Assembly: GCF_016937515.1 (NCBI RefSeq)
Contig: NZ_JAFHKM010000002.1
Location: 1,421,001-1,485,000, forward strand
DNA length: 64,000 nt
DNA from: Cohnella algarum
GTDB taxonomy: Bacteria; Bacillota; Bacilli; Paenibacillales; Paenibacillaceae
Reading direction: 5' to 3'
In this document: piece after piece, positions 37,535 to 46,950 of the stretch
Layout: each line of letters opens with the position of its first letter
Position numbering within the stretch: the stretch's first letter is position 1
The notes under the pieces: model-generated
What the model saw: only the letters and a program-made list of their open reading frames with translations
Databases searched by the model: none
What the model was told of the DNA's origin: nothing
Made by a program: the position numbers and the translations under genes

Positions 37535-38965
37535 TTATTTCAACATTTGACCCAGCCCTTGCTTCGAGTCGATGTTTTTCTCCATCGCGTCCGCCTCGGC
37601 TTCCCAATCGTCGAATTGCCCGTAAGCCGAGTAAATGACGGAGCCGGTCGGCAGCTCGGGATGCTCGTTTTCGCCGTTCGTTCCCCAGTTGACCCAGCCG
37701 GAATCGTTGCGCTGAACGATCTGGTAACGGGACACGACGTTGCTCGTGTACCACACCATCGCATAGCCGGTCCGGTCGTTGAGCTCGGCCGTCTTGTTCG
37801 CGCTCATCGGGAAAATCGTTTGCTCCGGAGCGGCGTTGACGTCGACGAATTTGCCGAACTTGACGTTTTCGTTGCGTTCGCTCTGGTGAACCTGCTTGTG
37901 CGATTCCGGAATGATGTCCGCGATATGCCGCTTGATCTCCTCCGCGCCAAGGATGCCCTCCTTGACGCAGAACAGCCGCCAGAAGAAATCCCAGGACACC
38001 TTGTTGATGTCTTCGCCGATGCTTTCCTTATACCTTTGGATATTGGGGCTGTTTTGCTCGTCGGCATGCTCAAGCAGCTTGTGCACGCCTTCGGACAAAA
38101 TGTTCGCGTACAGATCGCCTTCCCGGTAATAGGTGCCTCCGTAGCAGGCGAACGACGTGAACACCCGATCCCCCTGTCCGCTTTCGAATTCGTCGCCGAC
38201 CGTGATTTTGTTGACGACCGGAATGCCGTCCACCGTCGTCGAGAAATCGTCCACGTCGTACTTTCTCCGGAACCACGGGGTATTATAAAAGAACTCCCAC
38301 GTAATCGCGAACTTCTTTCCCTTCAGATTTTCGTCCAGGCCGTCCGGCACGGTGCCTTTGAACAGATAGCGGCAGTACAGCGGACCTTCCTCCTCGACGA
38401 CGCAGTCGACCGTCGTATGCTCCGGAGGATTGATGAGCCCGTTTTTGGGCGTGAAAAAGGGGCCGTAAAAGCCGCCGATCGCGTTGGAGCAATCCTTGAT
38501 CAGGTTTTTCCCTTCCGCCTTCGCCTCGAAATAGCGGATTCCCCACTTGCCGTAGGAGGTTCCGTCCGCCGTCCCCGAACACAGCTCCAGAATATAATGG
38601 CCCGTGTCCAGCCGCCGGAAGCCGTCCTTCTGGGTGAGCGCCAGCTTCTCGATGCCTTTGAAATCGCCGGTTCTCGGCGCCGGCTCCTCGCCCGCGTACA
38701 GCCAGTAGGAGGCAACGAGCTTGTCCATGTCGACCAGATACACGATGGATGCCTCGAGAAGCCGATCGCCTTCCGCGCGAACGTCGATCAGTTGAAACGG
38801 GATTTCGCGCTCCTTATCGTCGACGAGAACGAGACTGTCCCGATGAATGCGATAATCCGTAAAATTCAATTTGGTGATGACGGGCTCTTTCTTCCGGACC
38901 AGCCGATCCGGGTTGTTGAGCATGATCTGAAATTTGCAGGTAGCGTTCGAAAGGATGGAGTTCAC
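37535..38965 (-). CDS. Hypothetical protein linked to a sugar ABC operon, possible carbohydrate-active enzyme
   Basis: 476 residues, no signal peptide, GTG start. The N-terminus (LNNPDRLVRKKEPVITKLNF, then LVDDKEREIPFQLID) follows the pattern seen at the start of several polysaccharide-lyase-like and DUF4861-type beta-sandwich proteins. The middle has SYGKWGIRYFEAKAEGKNL and WEFFYNTPWFRRKYDVDDF. It directly follows the ribose-type permease gene (19-base gap), so it should process the imported sugar. The actual reaction cannot be assigned. Confidence 0.6.
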   Translation of the reverse strand: MNSILSNATCKFQIMLNNPDRLVRKKEPVITKLNFTDYRIHRDSLVLVDDKEREIPFQLIDVRAEGDRLLEASIVYLVDMDKLVASYWLYAGEEPAPRTGDFKGIEKLALTQKDGFRRLDTGHYILELCSGTADGTSYGKWGIRYFEAKAEGKNLIKDCSNAIGGFYGPFFTPKNGLINPPEHTTVDCVVEEEGPLYCRYLFKGTVPDGLDENLKGKKFAITWEFFYNTPWFRRKYDVDDFSTTVDGIPVVNKITVGDEFESGQGDRVFTSFACYGGTYYREGDLYANILSEGVHKLLEHADEQNSPNIQRYKESIGEDINKVSWDFFWRLFCVKEGILGAEEIKRHIADIIPESHKQVHQSERNENVKFGKFVDVNAAPEQTIFPMSANKTAELNDRTGYAMVWYTSNVVSRYQIVQRNDSGWVNWGTNGENEHPELPTGSVIYSAYGQFDDWEAEADAMEKNIDSKQGLGQMLK

Positions 38966-39934
38966 AGCTCATGCCTCATTTCGTTTAGTTTTTCGCGAAT
39001 TTGAAGGAAAAATTCAGGCGTTTTCCCTTTTGGGCGTCGACGAGGATCGCGATGAGAATGATGATCCCTTTGACGACCAACTGCCAGAACGAGCTGACGC
39101 CGAGCAGGTTCAGCCCGTTGCTGATGACCCCGATGACCATGGCGCCGAGCACGGTTCCGCTGATGCGGCCCCGGCCGCCGGCCATCGACACCCCGCCCAG
39201 GACGCACGCCGCGATGGCGTCCATCTCGTACCCTTGGCCGACCGAAGGCTGGCCGGAGTACATCCGGGCCGACAGCACGATTCCGGCAAAGGCGGCGAGA
39301 AAGCCGGTGATCGTATAGACGGCGATTTCGACTTTTTTGATCGGCACGCCGGACAGGCGCGCGGCCTCCCGGTTGCCGCCGATCGCATAGACGTACGTGC
39401 CGAATTTCGTTTTGTTGAGCAGCACCGAAAAGATAAAGATCAGGACGAACATGTACAAAACCGGCAGCGGAAGAAAGCCGAACAATTGGCCCGTTCCGAT
39501 CGTCGTGTACGCGTCGTTCGTGATCCGTACGGATTGGCCGCCGCTGTACAGATAGGCGATCCCCTGCGCCACGTTCATCGTCGCCAGCGTCACGATAAAG
39601 GCCGGCAGCTTGAACCAGCTGACGATGCACCCGTTCAGGAAGCCGACGACCGTGCCGATCAGCAGTCCGAGCAAAATGGCCGGAACGAGCGGGATGCCGG
39701 CGTTGACGATGAAGCCGACCGTCAGCGTGCCGGTCAAGGCGACGACGGCCCCGACGGACAGGTCGATGCCGGCCAGAATGATGATCAGCGTCATCCCGAG
39801 CGCCAGAAAGACGTTGATCGAGATTTGCCTCAGCACGGTGATCAGGTTGTCTTCGGTCAGGAAGACCGGAGACGTGAGCGCCAGCGCGACAAACAAAAGC
39901 ACCAGCACGGCAAGGATGCCGATATTCCCTTTAA

Positions 39935-41485
39935 AAGTCCGGTGATAAAGTCCGCGTAAGCAGGCTTTTATCACGGTTTTGTCGAATTAATATCGTAACA
40001 CGACTATCGAAAGAGTGATTAGGTATGAAAGCCCGCAAGTCATCGGCTATCCAGCCTCAGATGTTCCAATTCGTGGATATGGATGAACTCGTGCCGAAAA
40101 AGCACATCCTGCGCCAACTGAACGAAGCGCTTGATTTTTCCATCGTTCATGATTGGGTGGCGCCTCTATATACGGAACGTACCGGCCGCCCGGCGGCTGA
40201 CCCGGAGCGGATGGTTCGACTGATGCTGCTTTCGTATTTGTTCAACCATTCCGAACGGGAATTGTATCAACTGTTGCCCATGCATGCGGGCTATTTGTGG
40301 TTTTGCGGACTGGATTTCGAATCCGTCGTGCGCCCGGACTCATCGCGGCCGTCCCTGCCGGATCGGACGACCTTGGTGAAGACCCGGAAATTGTGGCGAA
40401 CGCACGGTGTTTTTGAGAAGCTGATGAAACATGTCGTCGATCAGTGCATCGCCGCGGGACTGGTCCAACCCGATGTGCATGTCGGCGTCGACGGCACCCA
40501 GGTACGGGCCAACGCATCCATTCACAGCTTGAAAGAAATCACCCTGGCCCCGGTGGAGTCGATTGAAGACTATTTGGCTCGCATGGCCCGGCAAGATGAA
40601 GAGACCGGTGGTGTCGCCCATGATTCCGATGATGACCGACAGCCGCCCGCACCGCCCGCGCAAAAAGAGCGGCTGCTGGAAGACGAAGCGACGCATGAAG
40701 ATTTTCATGGCAAAACGTTCTCGAACAAGACCCACCGCAGCGTAACGGATCCGGATGCCCGCTTGTACAAAAAGAGCAACGGTCAGGAAGCGCATTTGCG
40801 GTATTTGGTGCATGATGTGACGGATATCAAATCCGGCGTCATTCTGTCTACGCAAGCGAGCATCGCGTCCGGAACGGCTGAGCGTGAAACGAGCTTGCGG
40901 CAGCTCTTCGCGATCCGTTTTGCCCATCCGCAAATCCGGATTCGGACGCTTTCTGCCGATAAAGCCTACGGTACGACAGATTATCTGCAAGCGTTGTTCG
41001 AGCAAGGGATTGTTCCCCTGGTTTCGCTTCGCAACCTGACACTGGAAGATGTACCTGCTTGGAAACGTCAAACGAACGATCCGGAGAAACAACGCAAACG
41101 GCTGGCCAAAATCCGGGAAATCCAAATTCGAAACAAAGCCAAACGAATTCAGCTTATGGGTTCTTACCGTCATCTGCAAAAGTTGCGGACGCGGTGCGAG
41201 CATGTGTTTGCCGAAAGCAAAGTCGCGCATGGCCTGGGCCGCGCACGGAGCCGTGGACTGGACTGCATGCAAGAGCAGGCGGTGCTCACGGCCATCGTTC
41301 AAAATCTGAAAAGACTGTGCCGGTTTAAGAAAAAGCGACCACAAACCGGTGTTTTGGCATGTCCAAAACCGAAATCCGTGATGATGGAGGCAGTGTCGGA
41401 CCTGCTCATTTCGGCGCTGGTTGGGTTGTTTTCCTCTTTTTTTATGCCGAAGAGACGGTTACAACTGACCTAAATCACCGGACTT
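39935..41485 (+). mobile_element. IS1182-family insertion sequence
   Basis: 1,551 bp bounded by inverted repeats AAGTCCGGTGAT (39935) and ATCACCGGACTT (ending 41485), flanked by TTAA on both sides (39931-39934 and 41486-41489), taken as the target duplication. It carries one intact transposase gene. Inserted at codon ~16 of an rbsC-type gene. Confidence 0.88.
40025..41473 (+). CDS. IS1182-family DDE transposase
   Basis: 482 residues. It has the IS1182 N-terminal DUF772-like region (LYTERTGRPAADPERMVRLM, SDRELY-like SERELYQLL), first catalytic Asp in HVGVDGTQVRANAS, second in TLSADKAYGTTDYL, and Glu in CEHVFAESKVAHGLGRARSR. The frame is intact, so the element may still be active. The stop lies within 15 bases of the right end. 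Confidence 0.92.
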   Translation: MKARKSSAIQPQMFQFVDMDELVPKKHILRQLNEALDFSIVHDWVAPLYTERTGRPAADPERMVRLMLLSYLFNHSERELYQLLPMHAGYLWFCGLDFESVVRPDSSRPSLPDRTTLVKTRKLWRTHGVFEKLMKHVVDQCIAAGLVQPDVHVGVDGTQVRANASIHSLKEITLAPVESIEDYLARMARQDEETGGVAHDSDDDRQPPAPPAQKERLLEDEATHEDFHGKTFSNKTHRSVTDPDARLYKKSNGQEAHLRYLVHDVTDIKSGVILSTQASIASGTAERETSLRQLFAIRFAHPQIRIRTLSADKAYGTTDYLQALFEQGIVPLVSLRNLTLEDVPAWKRQTNDPEKQRKRLAKIREIQIRNKAKRIQLMGSYRHLQKLRTRCEHVFAESKVAHGLGRARSRGLDCMQEQAVLTAIVQNLKRLCRFKKKRPQTGVLACPKPKSVMMEAVSDLLISALVGLFSSFFMPKRRLQLT

Positions 41486-41537
41486 TTAAACGCCGTCAGA
41501 AACGGGCTTGTTCTCTCCATTTTGCGGGTCATGGGTT

Positions 41538-42281
41538 TTACCCTCCTGTTGCGTAACGCATGATATTTTCTTGCGTAAGCTCGGACTGGCCGAGCTGCGC
41601 CGCGATTTTCCCGTTTCGCATGACGCATACGGAATCGCACATGTTGATAATTTCCGGAAGCTCCGAAGAGACGAGAATGATGGCGAGGCCTTCCATGGCC
41701 AGCTCGTTGATGATCGAATAAATTTCGGCCTTCGCCCCGACGTCGACGCCTCTTGTCGGCTCGTCCAGAATGAGCAGCTTCGGCCGGGTGGCCAGCCATT
41801 TCGCGAGAACGACCTTCTGCTGGTTCCCCCCGGACAAGCTCGACACTTCGGCGTCGGGCGAAGCCGTTTTAATATTCAAATCCTTGATGTACTTGTCGAT
41901 AATTTCGCTCCGCTTCCGCTCGCTCACGAGAAGCTTGTTGCTCATTAGATGCTTCAGCTCGGACAGCGTCATGTTGAATCCGACGGAGTTCATCAGGACG
42001 AGCCCCTGGCCTTTGCGGTCTTCCGGCACCATCGCGATCCCCTTTTCGATCGCTTCGCCGCAGTTTTTGATCGCGAGCTTTTCCCCGTTGAGGTAAACGG
42101 AGCCTTGGTCGTACGGATAAGCGCCGAAAATCGCCTGCATCAGCTCGCTGCGGCCTGCGCCCATCAGCCCGGAAAAGCCGAGGATCTCGCCTTTGTGCAC
42201 GTCGAAGCTGATGCCTTCGAACAGGTTCCGCTTGCTCAGGCCCTCGACCTTCAGCACGACCTCGTCCCCGCGCGCATACGA
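41538..42281 (-). pseudogene. rbsA: RbsA-type sugar ABC ATPase, N-terminal half missing
   Basis: Only the second ATPase domain of the double-ATPase RbsA type remains: VVLKVEGLSKRNLFEGISF, degenerate Walker A GLMGAGRSELMQA, signature SLSGGNQQKVVLAKW, Walker B LLILDEPTRGVDVGAK and the end IMRYATGG. The first, ATP-hydrolysing domain is absent. The break at ~42281 meets the 5'-truncated FAD oxidoreductase on the other strand head to head. Confidence 0.85.
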
Positions 42282-43535
42282 TTGACGGCCTCCATCTACT
42301 TGGCCCGGGCCGGACGGAAAGTCGTCCTGCTGGAGAAATCGCCCCAAACGGGCGGCAGAGCGGCCACGAAGGAACTGGGCGGTGCCCGGCTGAATCTGGG
42401 CGCGCATGCGCTCTATGCAAGCGCGCTCGGGATCTTGCGGGAAGTCGGCGTCGAACCCCGGGGAGGGTCGCCGAAGCCCGGCGGTCCGCTCGTCTTCAAG
42501 CGCGAGGGCGGCGAGACGGCGGTTCCGCTGTGGAAGCTGCTGGTCGGTTCTTTTCTCGCATGGCCGGAAAAAACGGAGCTGATCCGCTTCTACGCCCAAA
42601 TCCGCAAAACCGAGACGTCCGCCCTGCAAGGCATCAGCCTGCAGCGGTATCTGGAGGACCGCATCCGCAGTCCCCGCGTTCGCAACATCGCGATGGCGCT
42701 CGTGCGGGTCAGCACCTATTGCGACGCCCCCGAACTGGCCAGCGCCGGCGCCGCGATCGACCAGCTCCGGCATTCGTCGGTGCTGTACGTGAACGGCGGC
42801 TGGCAAACGATCGCGGATCGGCTGAGGGCGCAGGCGCAAACGGCGGGGGTCGCGATACGCTGCGGCGCCGCGGCGCGGGAAATTTCCGGCGCGGATCCGG
42901 AGATGACGGTTACCCTGAAAGACGGTACGCGGCTGCAGACCCGCCGGGTGCTGTCGACGGCCGGGCCGAAGGAGACGCTTGCCCTGCTGGACGCTCCCCT
43001 TCCCGCCGGGGAAGCGGACGCTTTTTCCCGGCTCGTTCCGGTTTACGCGGCCTGCCTGGACCTCGTCGTCGCCGGACTGCCGCAGCCGAAAACGACGTTT
43101 TCCCTGGGCGCCGACCGCCCGTGGTATTTTTCCAACCACTCGGCCGCAGCGACATTTACCGACAACCCGGAACATTCGGTCGTGCACGTCATGAAGTACC
43201 TGCCTCCGGGGAAAGACACGGACGCCAGGCAGGACGAACGCGAATTGGAGCGTTTTCTCGATCTCATCCAGCCCGGCTGGCGCAAGCACGTCGTGCAGCG
43301 CCGCTTCCTGCCGCACATGCTCGTATCGAATGCGGTCGTCGCCGCGCGCACGGGCGGATACGCGGGACGGCCGGGGCCGGTCGTCGAAGGCAGGCCGGGC
43401 CTGTACGTCGCGGGCGACTGGGTAGGCTCGGAAGGCATGCTGCTGAACGCTTCGCTGGCTAGCGCCAAGGAAGCGGCGATGCGTATAATCGGCGATAAAG
43501 AACAGAACAAGGAAGCGATGGAACGTGGAGCTTGA
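42282..43535 (+). pseudogene. FAD-dependent oxidoreductase (phytoene-desaturase-like), start missing
   Basis: Homology begins at LTASIYLARAGRKVVLLEKS, just after where the GxGxxG dinucleotide motif should be, so about 15-20 residues and the start are gone. The rest is intact: GGRAATKELGGARLNLGAHA, NGGWQTIADRLRAQ, and the C-terminal FAD motif LYVAGDWVGSEGMLLNASL. It overlaps the ECF41 sigma factor start by 11 bases. ECF41 factors are known to sit beside carboxymuconolactone decarboxylase, oxidoreductase or epimerase genes, so this is the expected target. Confidence 0.8.
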
Positions 43536-44424
43536 GTCCGTTTATGCGGCATACAGGCCGCTGCTTCTTTCGATCGCGTACCGGATGCTCGGTTCGGTCA
43601 GCGACGCGGAAGATCTGGTCCAGGATACGTTCGTGGCGGTCCGGCGGCTTCAAGCCGAGAGCGGCGCGGAGCATGTTCGGAACGCGAAGTCCTTTTTATG
43701 CAAAATGGTGACAAACCGCTGTCTCGATTTTTTGAAATCCGCCCGCAAAAAAAGGGAGCTGTACGTCGGTCCGTGGCTGCCGGAGCCGATCGTGCAGGCT
43801 TATCCGCAAGCCGGCGCGGGGCATGATCCCCTGCAAACCGTCGAGCTGGAGGATTCGATTTCGTACGCGTTTCTTGTGCTGCTGGACCGGCTGACCCCCG
43901 TCGAGCGCGCGGTGTTCATCCTCCGGGAAGCGTTCGACTACGACTACCGCGAAATTGCCGGAATGCTCGGAAAAACGGAGACGGGCTGCCGCAAAATTTA
44001 TAGCCGCCTCAAACGCAAAATCCAGGCGGAGCAGCCCGTCGGCCTAACCGACGCCGAGCATTCCGAACGGCTTGTCCGGCGCTTCATCCAGGCCGCCACG
44101 ACGGGCAACATGGAGGCGCTGATCGGGATGCTCAGCGAGGACATCGTCGTTTATTCCGACGGCGGCGGCAAGGTGCAGGCGGCCGTCCGCCCGATCGTCA
44201 CGCCCAAGCGCGCCGCGGCGTTCTTCTGCGGGCTCGCGTCGAAGTTCGCGGCATGGAGCGACATCCGCCTCGTGCGGGTCAACGGGCAGACCGGTCTTGT
44301 TCTGTCCAATCCCGCGGATCCGTATCCGACCGTCGTCAGCATGGAACTGGGGGACGACGGCGGCTTTCGGCGCATTTACATGGTGCGAAATCCGGATAAG
44401 CTTCGGCACTTGCAATTCGGGTAA
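43525..44424 (+). CDS. ECF41-group RNA polymerase sigma factor with SnoaL-like C-terminus
   Basis: 299 residues. Sigma region 2 is AYRMLGSVSDAEDLVQDTFV and region 4 is LTPVERAVFILREAFDYDYR followed by EIAGMLGKTETGCRK. The C-terminal ~110 residues form a SnoaL-like regulatory domain. All three ECF41 marker motifs are visible: WLPEP at 84-88 in the linker, DGGGK, and NPDKL near the end. In ECF41 this extension replaces an anti-sigma factor (known). The GTG start lies inside the oxidoreductase stop region. Confidence 0.9.
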   Translation: MELESVYAAYRPLLLSIAYRMLGSVSDAEDLVQDTFVAVRRLQAESGAEHVRNAKSFLCKMVTNRCLDFLKSARKKRELYVGPWLPEPIVQAYPQAGAGHDPLQTVELEDSISYAFLVLLDRLTPVERAVFILREAFDYDYREIAGMLGKTETGCRKIYSRLKRKIQAEQPVGLTDAEHSERLVRRFIQAATTGNMEALIGMLSEDIVVYSDGGGKVQAAVRPIVTPKRAAAFFCGLASKFAAWSDIRLVRVNGQTGLVLSNPADPYPTVVSMELGDDGGFRRIYMVRNPDKLRHLQFG

Positions 44425-44448
44425 TTCCATAGCCTGAAAACAAACAAA

Positions 44449-44474
44449 CGAACGCGGGCAGCTGCCCGCGTTCG
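44449..44474. terminator. Perfect 26-bp palindrome between convergent genes
   Basis: CGAACGCGGGCAG mirrored as CTGCCCGCGTTCG, between the ECF41 and SLH genes. It has no clear T-run, so bidirectional terminator function is inferred. Confidence 0.6.
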
Positions 44475-44494
44475 CGCGTTTCCGGAGGTTCGCT

Positions 44495-46552
44495 TTATTC
44501 TGCTGCCGGCGGCGTCGTGATCACTTTGGCCGGCGGCGTCGTGACGTCCAATTTGACCGGCGCTGTCGCGTTCCCGGCCTCATCCGTCACGATGATGTAA
44601 ATATCGTATGCCGTCGCATCGGCCGGCAGGGGATCGAGGACGAGAACATCGTATTCCATGTCGGCCTCCAAGCCCCCTTGACCGAAGGCAAGGGCCGCTC
44701 CGTTCTCGCCGTTAAACCCGGACTCGATCTGCTCCGCGTCCGGCGGCCGGTCCCCGTCCGGAACGACGACGTACTTAAGCCAACCCGCTTCATCCGTCCG
44801 CACTTTGAACATCACCTGGCGGCTGCCGTTCGGCAGGACCGTCCCCGCTTTCGGATAGGTCGGCGCAAAATTCGGAGGCGTCGTGTCCCCCGGCGGCTCG
44901 ACGACGTCCGACGGCGGAGTCGTGACGTCCACTTTGGCCGGTGCCGTCGCGTTGCCCGCCGCATCCGCCGCCACGACGTAAACGTCATAAGCCGTTGCGT
45001 CCGCAGGCAATGCTTCCGTGACGACAACCAGCTCCTCGCCTGCCGTCATCGCCCCGCTTCCGCTGTCCAACGCGGTATCGCCGAAGCCGTCCAGACCGGC
45101 CATCACCTGCGCCGCGCTCGGCGCCTCCGCCCCTTCCGCCACGACGACGTAGTACGCCGTTCCGGCTTCGTCCGCCCGAACGAGAAGCTCAACCTTCCGG
45201 CTGCCGTCGGCCTGCGCTGCGCCGGCTTTCGGATAAGTCGCCGCAAAGCCCGGCGGCGTCGTGTCCTCCGGCGGCTCGACCGCTATCGTGTAGCTGGCGC
45301 TCATCACCGCGCTGGCCGTCTCGCCGGCCTTTACCGCGAACGCCTTGATCGTCGTCGGCCCCGTTATGGCGATGGGCTCGCCGTACAGAGCGCTGTCCGT
45401 CGTCGGCTCGCTGCCGTCCGTCGTATAGTAAATGCTTGCGCCCGCCGTGGCCGTGCTCAGCGCAACCGCGGTCCCGGACGCCACTTCGCCGCCTGCCGGA
45501 TCCGCCGTCGGCATCGCCGTAACGATGACCGGAGCCGGAGCCGGAGACGTCACCGGCGGCGCCGGCGGATTCGTGACGGTCAGCGCGACGGTTTGCCGGG
45601 CTTCGGACATCGGCGCGTCGAACAGAGAGCGGATGCCCGCAACCTCGATTCGGGCGTTCGCCGCATTTCCCGCGTAGAAGGTCGACTTCAACGTGACGAT
45701 CAGCTGCTTGCCGTCTTCGGAGAGCGTGTACGTCGCGTCGCCGTCCCCGAGCGGGATCCCGTTAATCCGAATATTCGACAGCTCGAACGAATCGGGATCG
45801 ATCGCCGCGGAAAATTCGATGGTCAGCCGATTGCCCGCATCCAGAACGGCGCTTCGGACATCGAGCTCGGGCTCGATCGCCTTCTTCGTCTCAAAGGCGC
45901 TTTGAACGAGCGTTTCCCGGGTGGCCGCGCCGGTTCCTGCGAAGGTTCCGTCGCTTCCCGCTTGAAGCAGCTTTAATTCGAGCGCCCGGGCGACGTATCC
46001 TTTCGCCCATTCGGAAGCGTCGACGTTGGAGGAGGACCCCTGGGAGGGGGTGTTCGTCTCTTCCCCCAAGCCTCGGACAAGCACCGCGGCAAGCTGTTCC
46101 AGCGTGACCGTTCCGGAGGGATCGAACTCTCCGTTGCCCGTGCCCTCCATCAATCCCGCTTCTTTGACCGCTTCGATAAAGCGGCTTGCCCAGTGCTCCG
46201 GAGTCACGTCCTGAAAGCTGCCGGAACCGGGAATCAGAACGGAATCGACCTTGAGGTCGAACACGAGAGACATAACCTTTGCGAGTTCCGCCCTTCTCAT
46301 CTGCTCTTGAAGGCCGAATGAGTCGTCGCCGGTTCCTTCGAAAACCCCGGCTTCGAGCAGGGCTTCGATTTTCTTCTTCAACGACGGATCGACGGACTCC
46401 AGATCGGCGAATTGGGACACGTCCGCCGCCGAGGCGGCCTGGGACGTCAAGGCCAAACCGCAAACGAGAACGGCCACGCTCCAAAAATGCCGTTTGCCTG
46501 TTTTGCGAATACGAACCCCTCCATTATGTAAAAATGATGGGAAAACAGACAC
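44495..46552 (-). CDS. S-layer-homology surface protein with Ig-like repeats; start unclear
   Basis: Signal peptide KRHFWSVAVLVCGLALTSQA then three SLH modules (VSQFADLESVDPSLKKKIEA; FQDVTPEHWASRFIEAVKEA; DASEWAKGYVARALELKLLQ), an Ig-like domain (NRLTIEFSAAIDPDSFELSN), a chitobiase-C-like domain (IYYTTDGSEPTTDSALYG), and two ~115-residue repeats each opening DTTPP and closing with DEAGNATAP or DAAGNATAP. It is anchored to the cell wall by SLH. GGAGGGG lies just before an in-frame ATT at 46510. No ATG, GTG or TTG fits it; GTG 46552 lacks an RBS. An error at the G run or a rare ATT start are both possible. Confidence 0.8.
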   Translation of the reverse strand: MSVFPSFLHNGGVRIRKTGKRHFWSVAVLVCGLALTSQAASAADVSQFADLESVDPSLKKKIEALLEAGVFEGTGDDSFGLQEQMRRAELAKVMSLVFDLKVDSVLIPGSGSFQDVTPEHWASRFIEAVKEAGLMEGTGNGEFDPSGTVTLEQLAAVLVRGLGEETNTPSQGSSSNVDASEWAKGYVARALELKLLQAGSDGTFAGTGAATRETLVQSAFETKKAIEPELDVRSAVLDAGNRLTIEFSAAIDPDSFELSNIRINGIPLGDGDATYTLSEDGKQLIVTLKSTFYAGNAANARIEVAGIRSLFDAPMSEARQTVALTVTNPPAPPVTSPAPAPVIVTAMPTADPAGGEVASGTAVALSTATAGASIYYTTDGSEPTTDSALYGEPIAITGPTTIKAFAVKAGETASAVMSASYTIAVEPPEDTTPPGFAATYPKAGAAQADGSRKVELLVRADEAGTAYYVVVAEGAEAPSAAQVMAGLDGFGDTALDSGSGAMTAGEELVVVTEALPADATAYDVYVVAADAAGNATAPAKVDVTTPPSDVVEPPGDTTPPNFAPTYPKAGTVLPNGSRQVMFKVRTDEAGWLKYVVVPDGDRPPDAEQIESGFNGENGAALAFGQGGLEADMEYDVLVLDPLPADATAYDIYIIVTDEAGNATAPVKLDVTTPPAKVITTPPAAE

Positions 46553-46670
46553 GAATTTCCCTAAATACCAAGTATAAAAGCAAAATACTTTTCCGAAATA
46601 GGGACTAATGTCGCATTTCTCGTTCGATAGTCCCTTCGGATGGATCGGATTCGTCGGCAAACGACACGGC

Positions 46671-46701
46671 AAAAAAAGAAGCGACCCCGTAAACGAGGCC
46701 G
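46671..46701 (-). terminator. Terminator after a small minus-strand reading frame
   Basis: On the minus strand GCGGCCTCGT-TTA-CGGGGTCGC-type hairpin followed by TTC and seven T. Confidence 0.65.
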
Positions 46702-46809
46702 CTAGTCGATCGTATTTTTTTTGACCCATTCGAGAGTATCTTCCAGTCGCTTGAGAAGCATCGGATGCTCTTCGCTTACTTTCTCGCGCATATAGTCCAA
46801 ATCAAGCAT
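46702..46809 (-). CDS. Small reading frame, 35 residues
   Basis: Reads MLDLDYMREKVSEEHPMLLK then RLEDTLEWVKKNTID. It is a charged helical peptide. A terminator follows immediately, which supports a transcribed gene, but no clear RBS precedes the ATG. It could also be the tail of a lost gene. Confidence 0.35.
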   Translation of the reverse strand: MLDLDYMREKVSEEHPMLLKRLEDTLEWVKKNTID

Positions 46810-46857
46810 TTCAGTCAGGTTCGAACGGTTCCCGATCGGCGAGATACGCTCATTTTA

Positions 46858-46879
46858 AATATTCCTTTATAGGAATATT
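46858..46879. promoter_or_regulatory. Inverted repeat upstream of SRPBCC gene
   Basis: AATATTCC-TTTATA-GGAATATT, 72 bases before the SRPBCC start. It is a candidate operator; ArsR regulators often control AHSA1-type genes but none is encoded nearby. Confidence 0.45.
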
Positions 46880-46950
46880 CTCATTATGGTATATTTAATC
46901 CACAAAGACAAACCGCCCGACAAAGGGCCTAAATGACGGAGGTTTTATCA

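Larger units (their letters stand above)
38985..41532 (-). pseudogene. rbsC: RbsC-type sugar ABC permease, interrupted by an IS1182-type element
   Basis: The main part (38985-39934) encodes eight or more helices with GMTLIIILAGIDLSVGAVVAL and GGNREAARLSGVPIKKVE, typical of ribose/xylose-type permeases. The first ~16 codons (MTRKMERTSPFLTAFK) lie beyond the element at 41486-41532, with RBS AGGAGGG, five bases after the rbsA stop. Removing 39935-41485 plus one TTAA joins TAFK to GNIGILAVLV in frame. An apparent start inside the element end (MIKACLRGLYH) is artefactual. The operon would have been rbsA-rbsC-37535 gene. Confidence 0.88.

Noticed and set aside
37304..39004. 566-codon open frame on the plus strand
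   Set aside because: Shadow of the 476-residue gene on the minus strand; it also crosses the terminator and the end of a TetR gene.
39941..39974. rbsC start at MIKACLRG
   Set aside because: These codons lie inside the insertion element; the native start with a strong RBS is at 41532.
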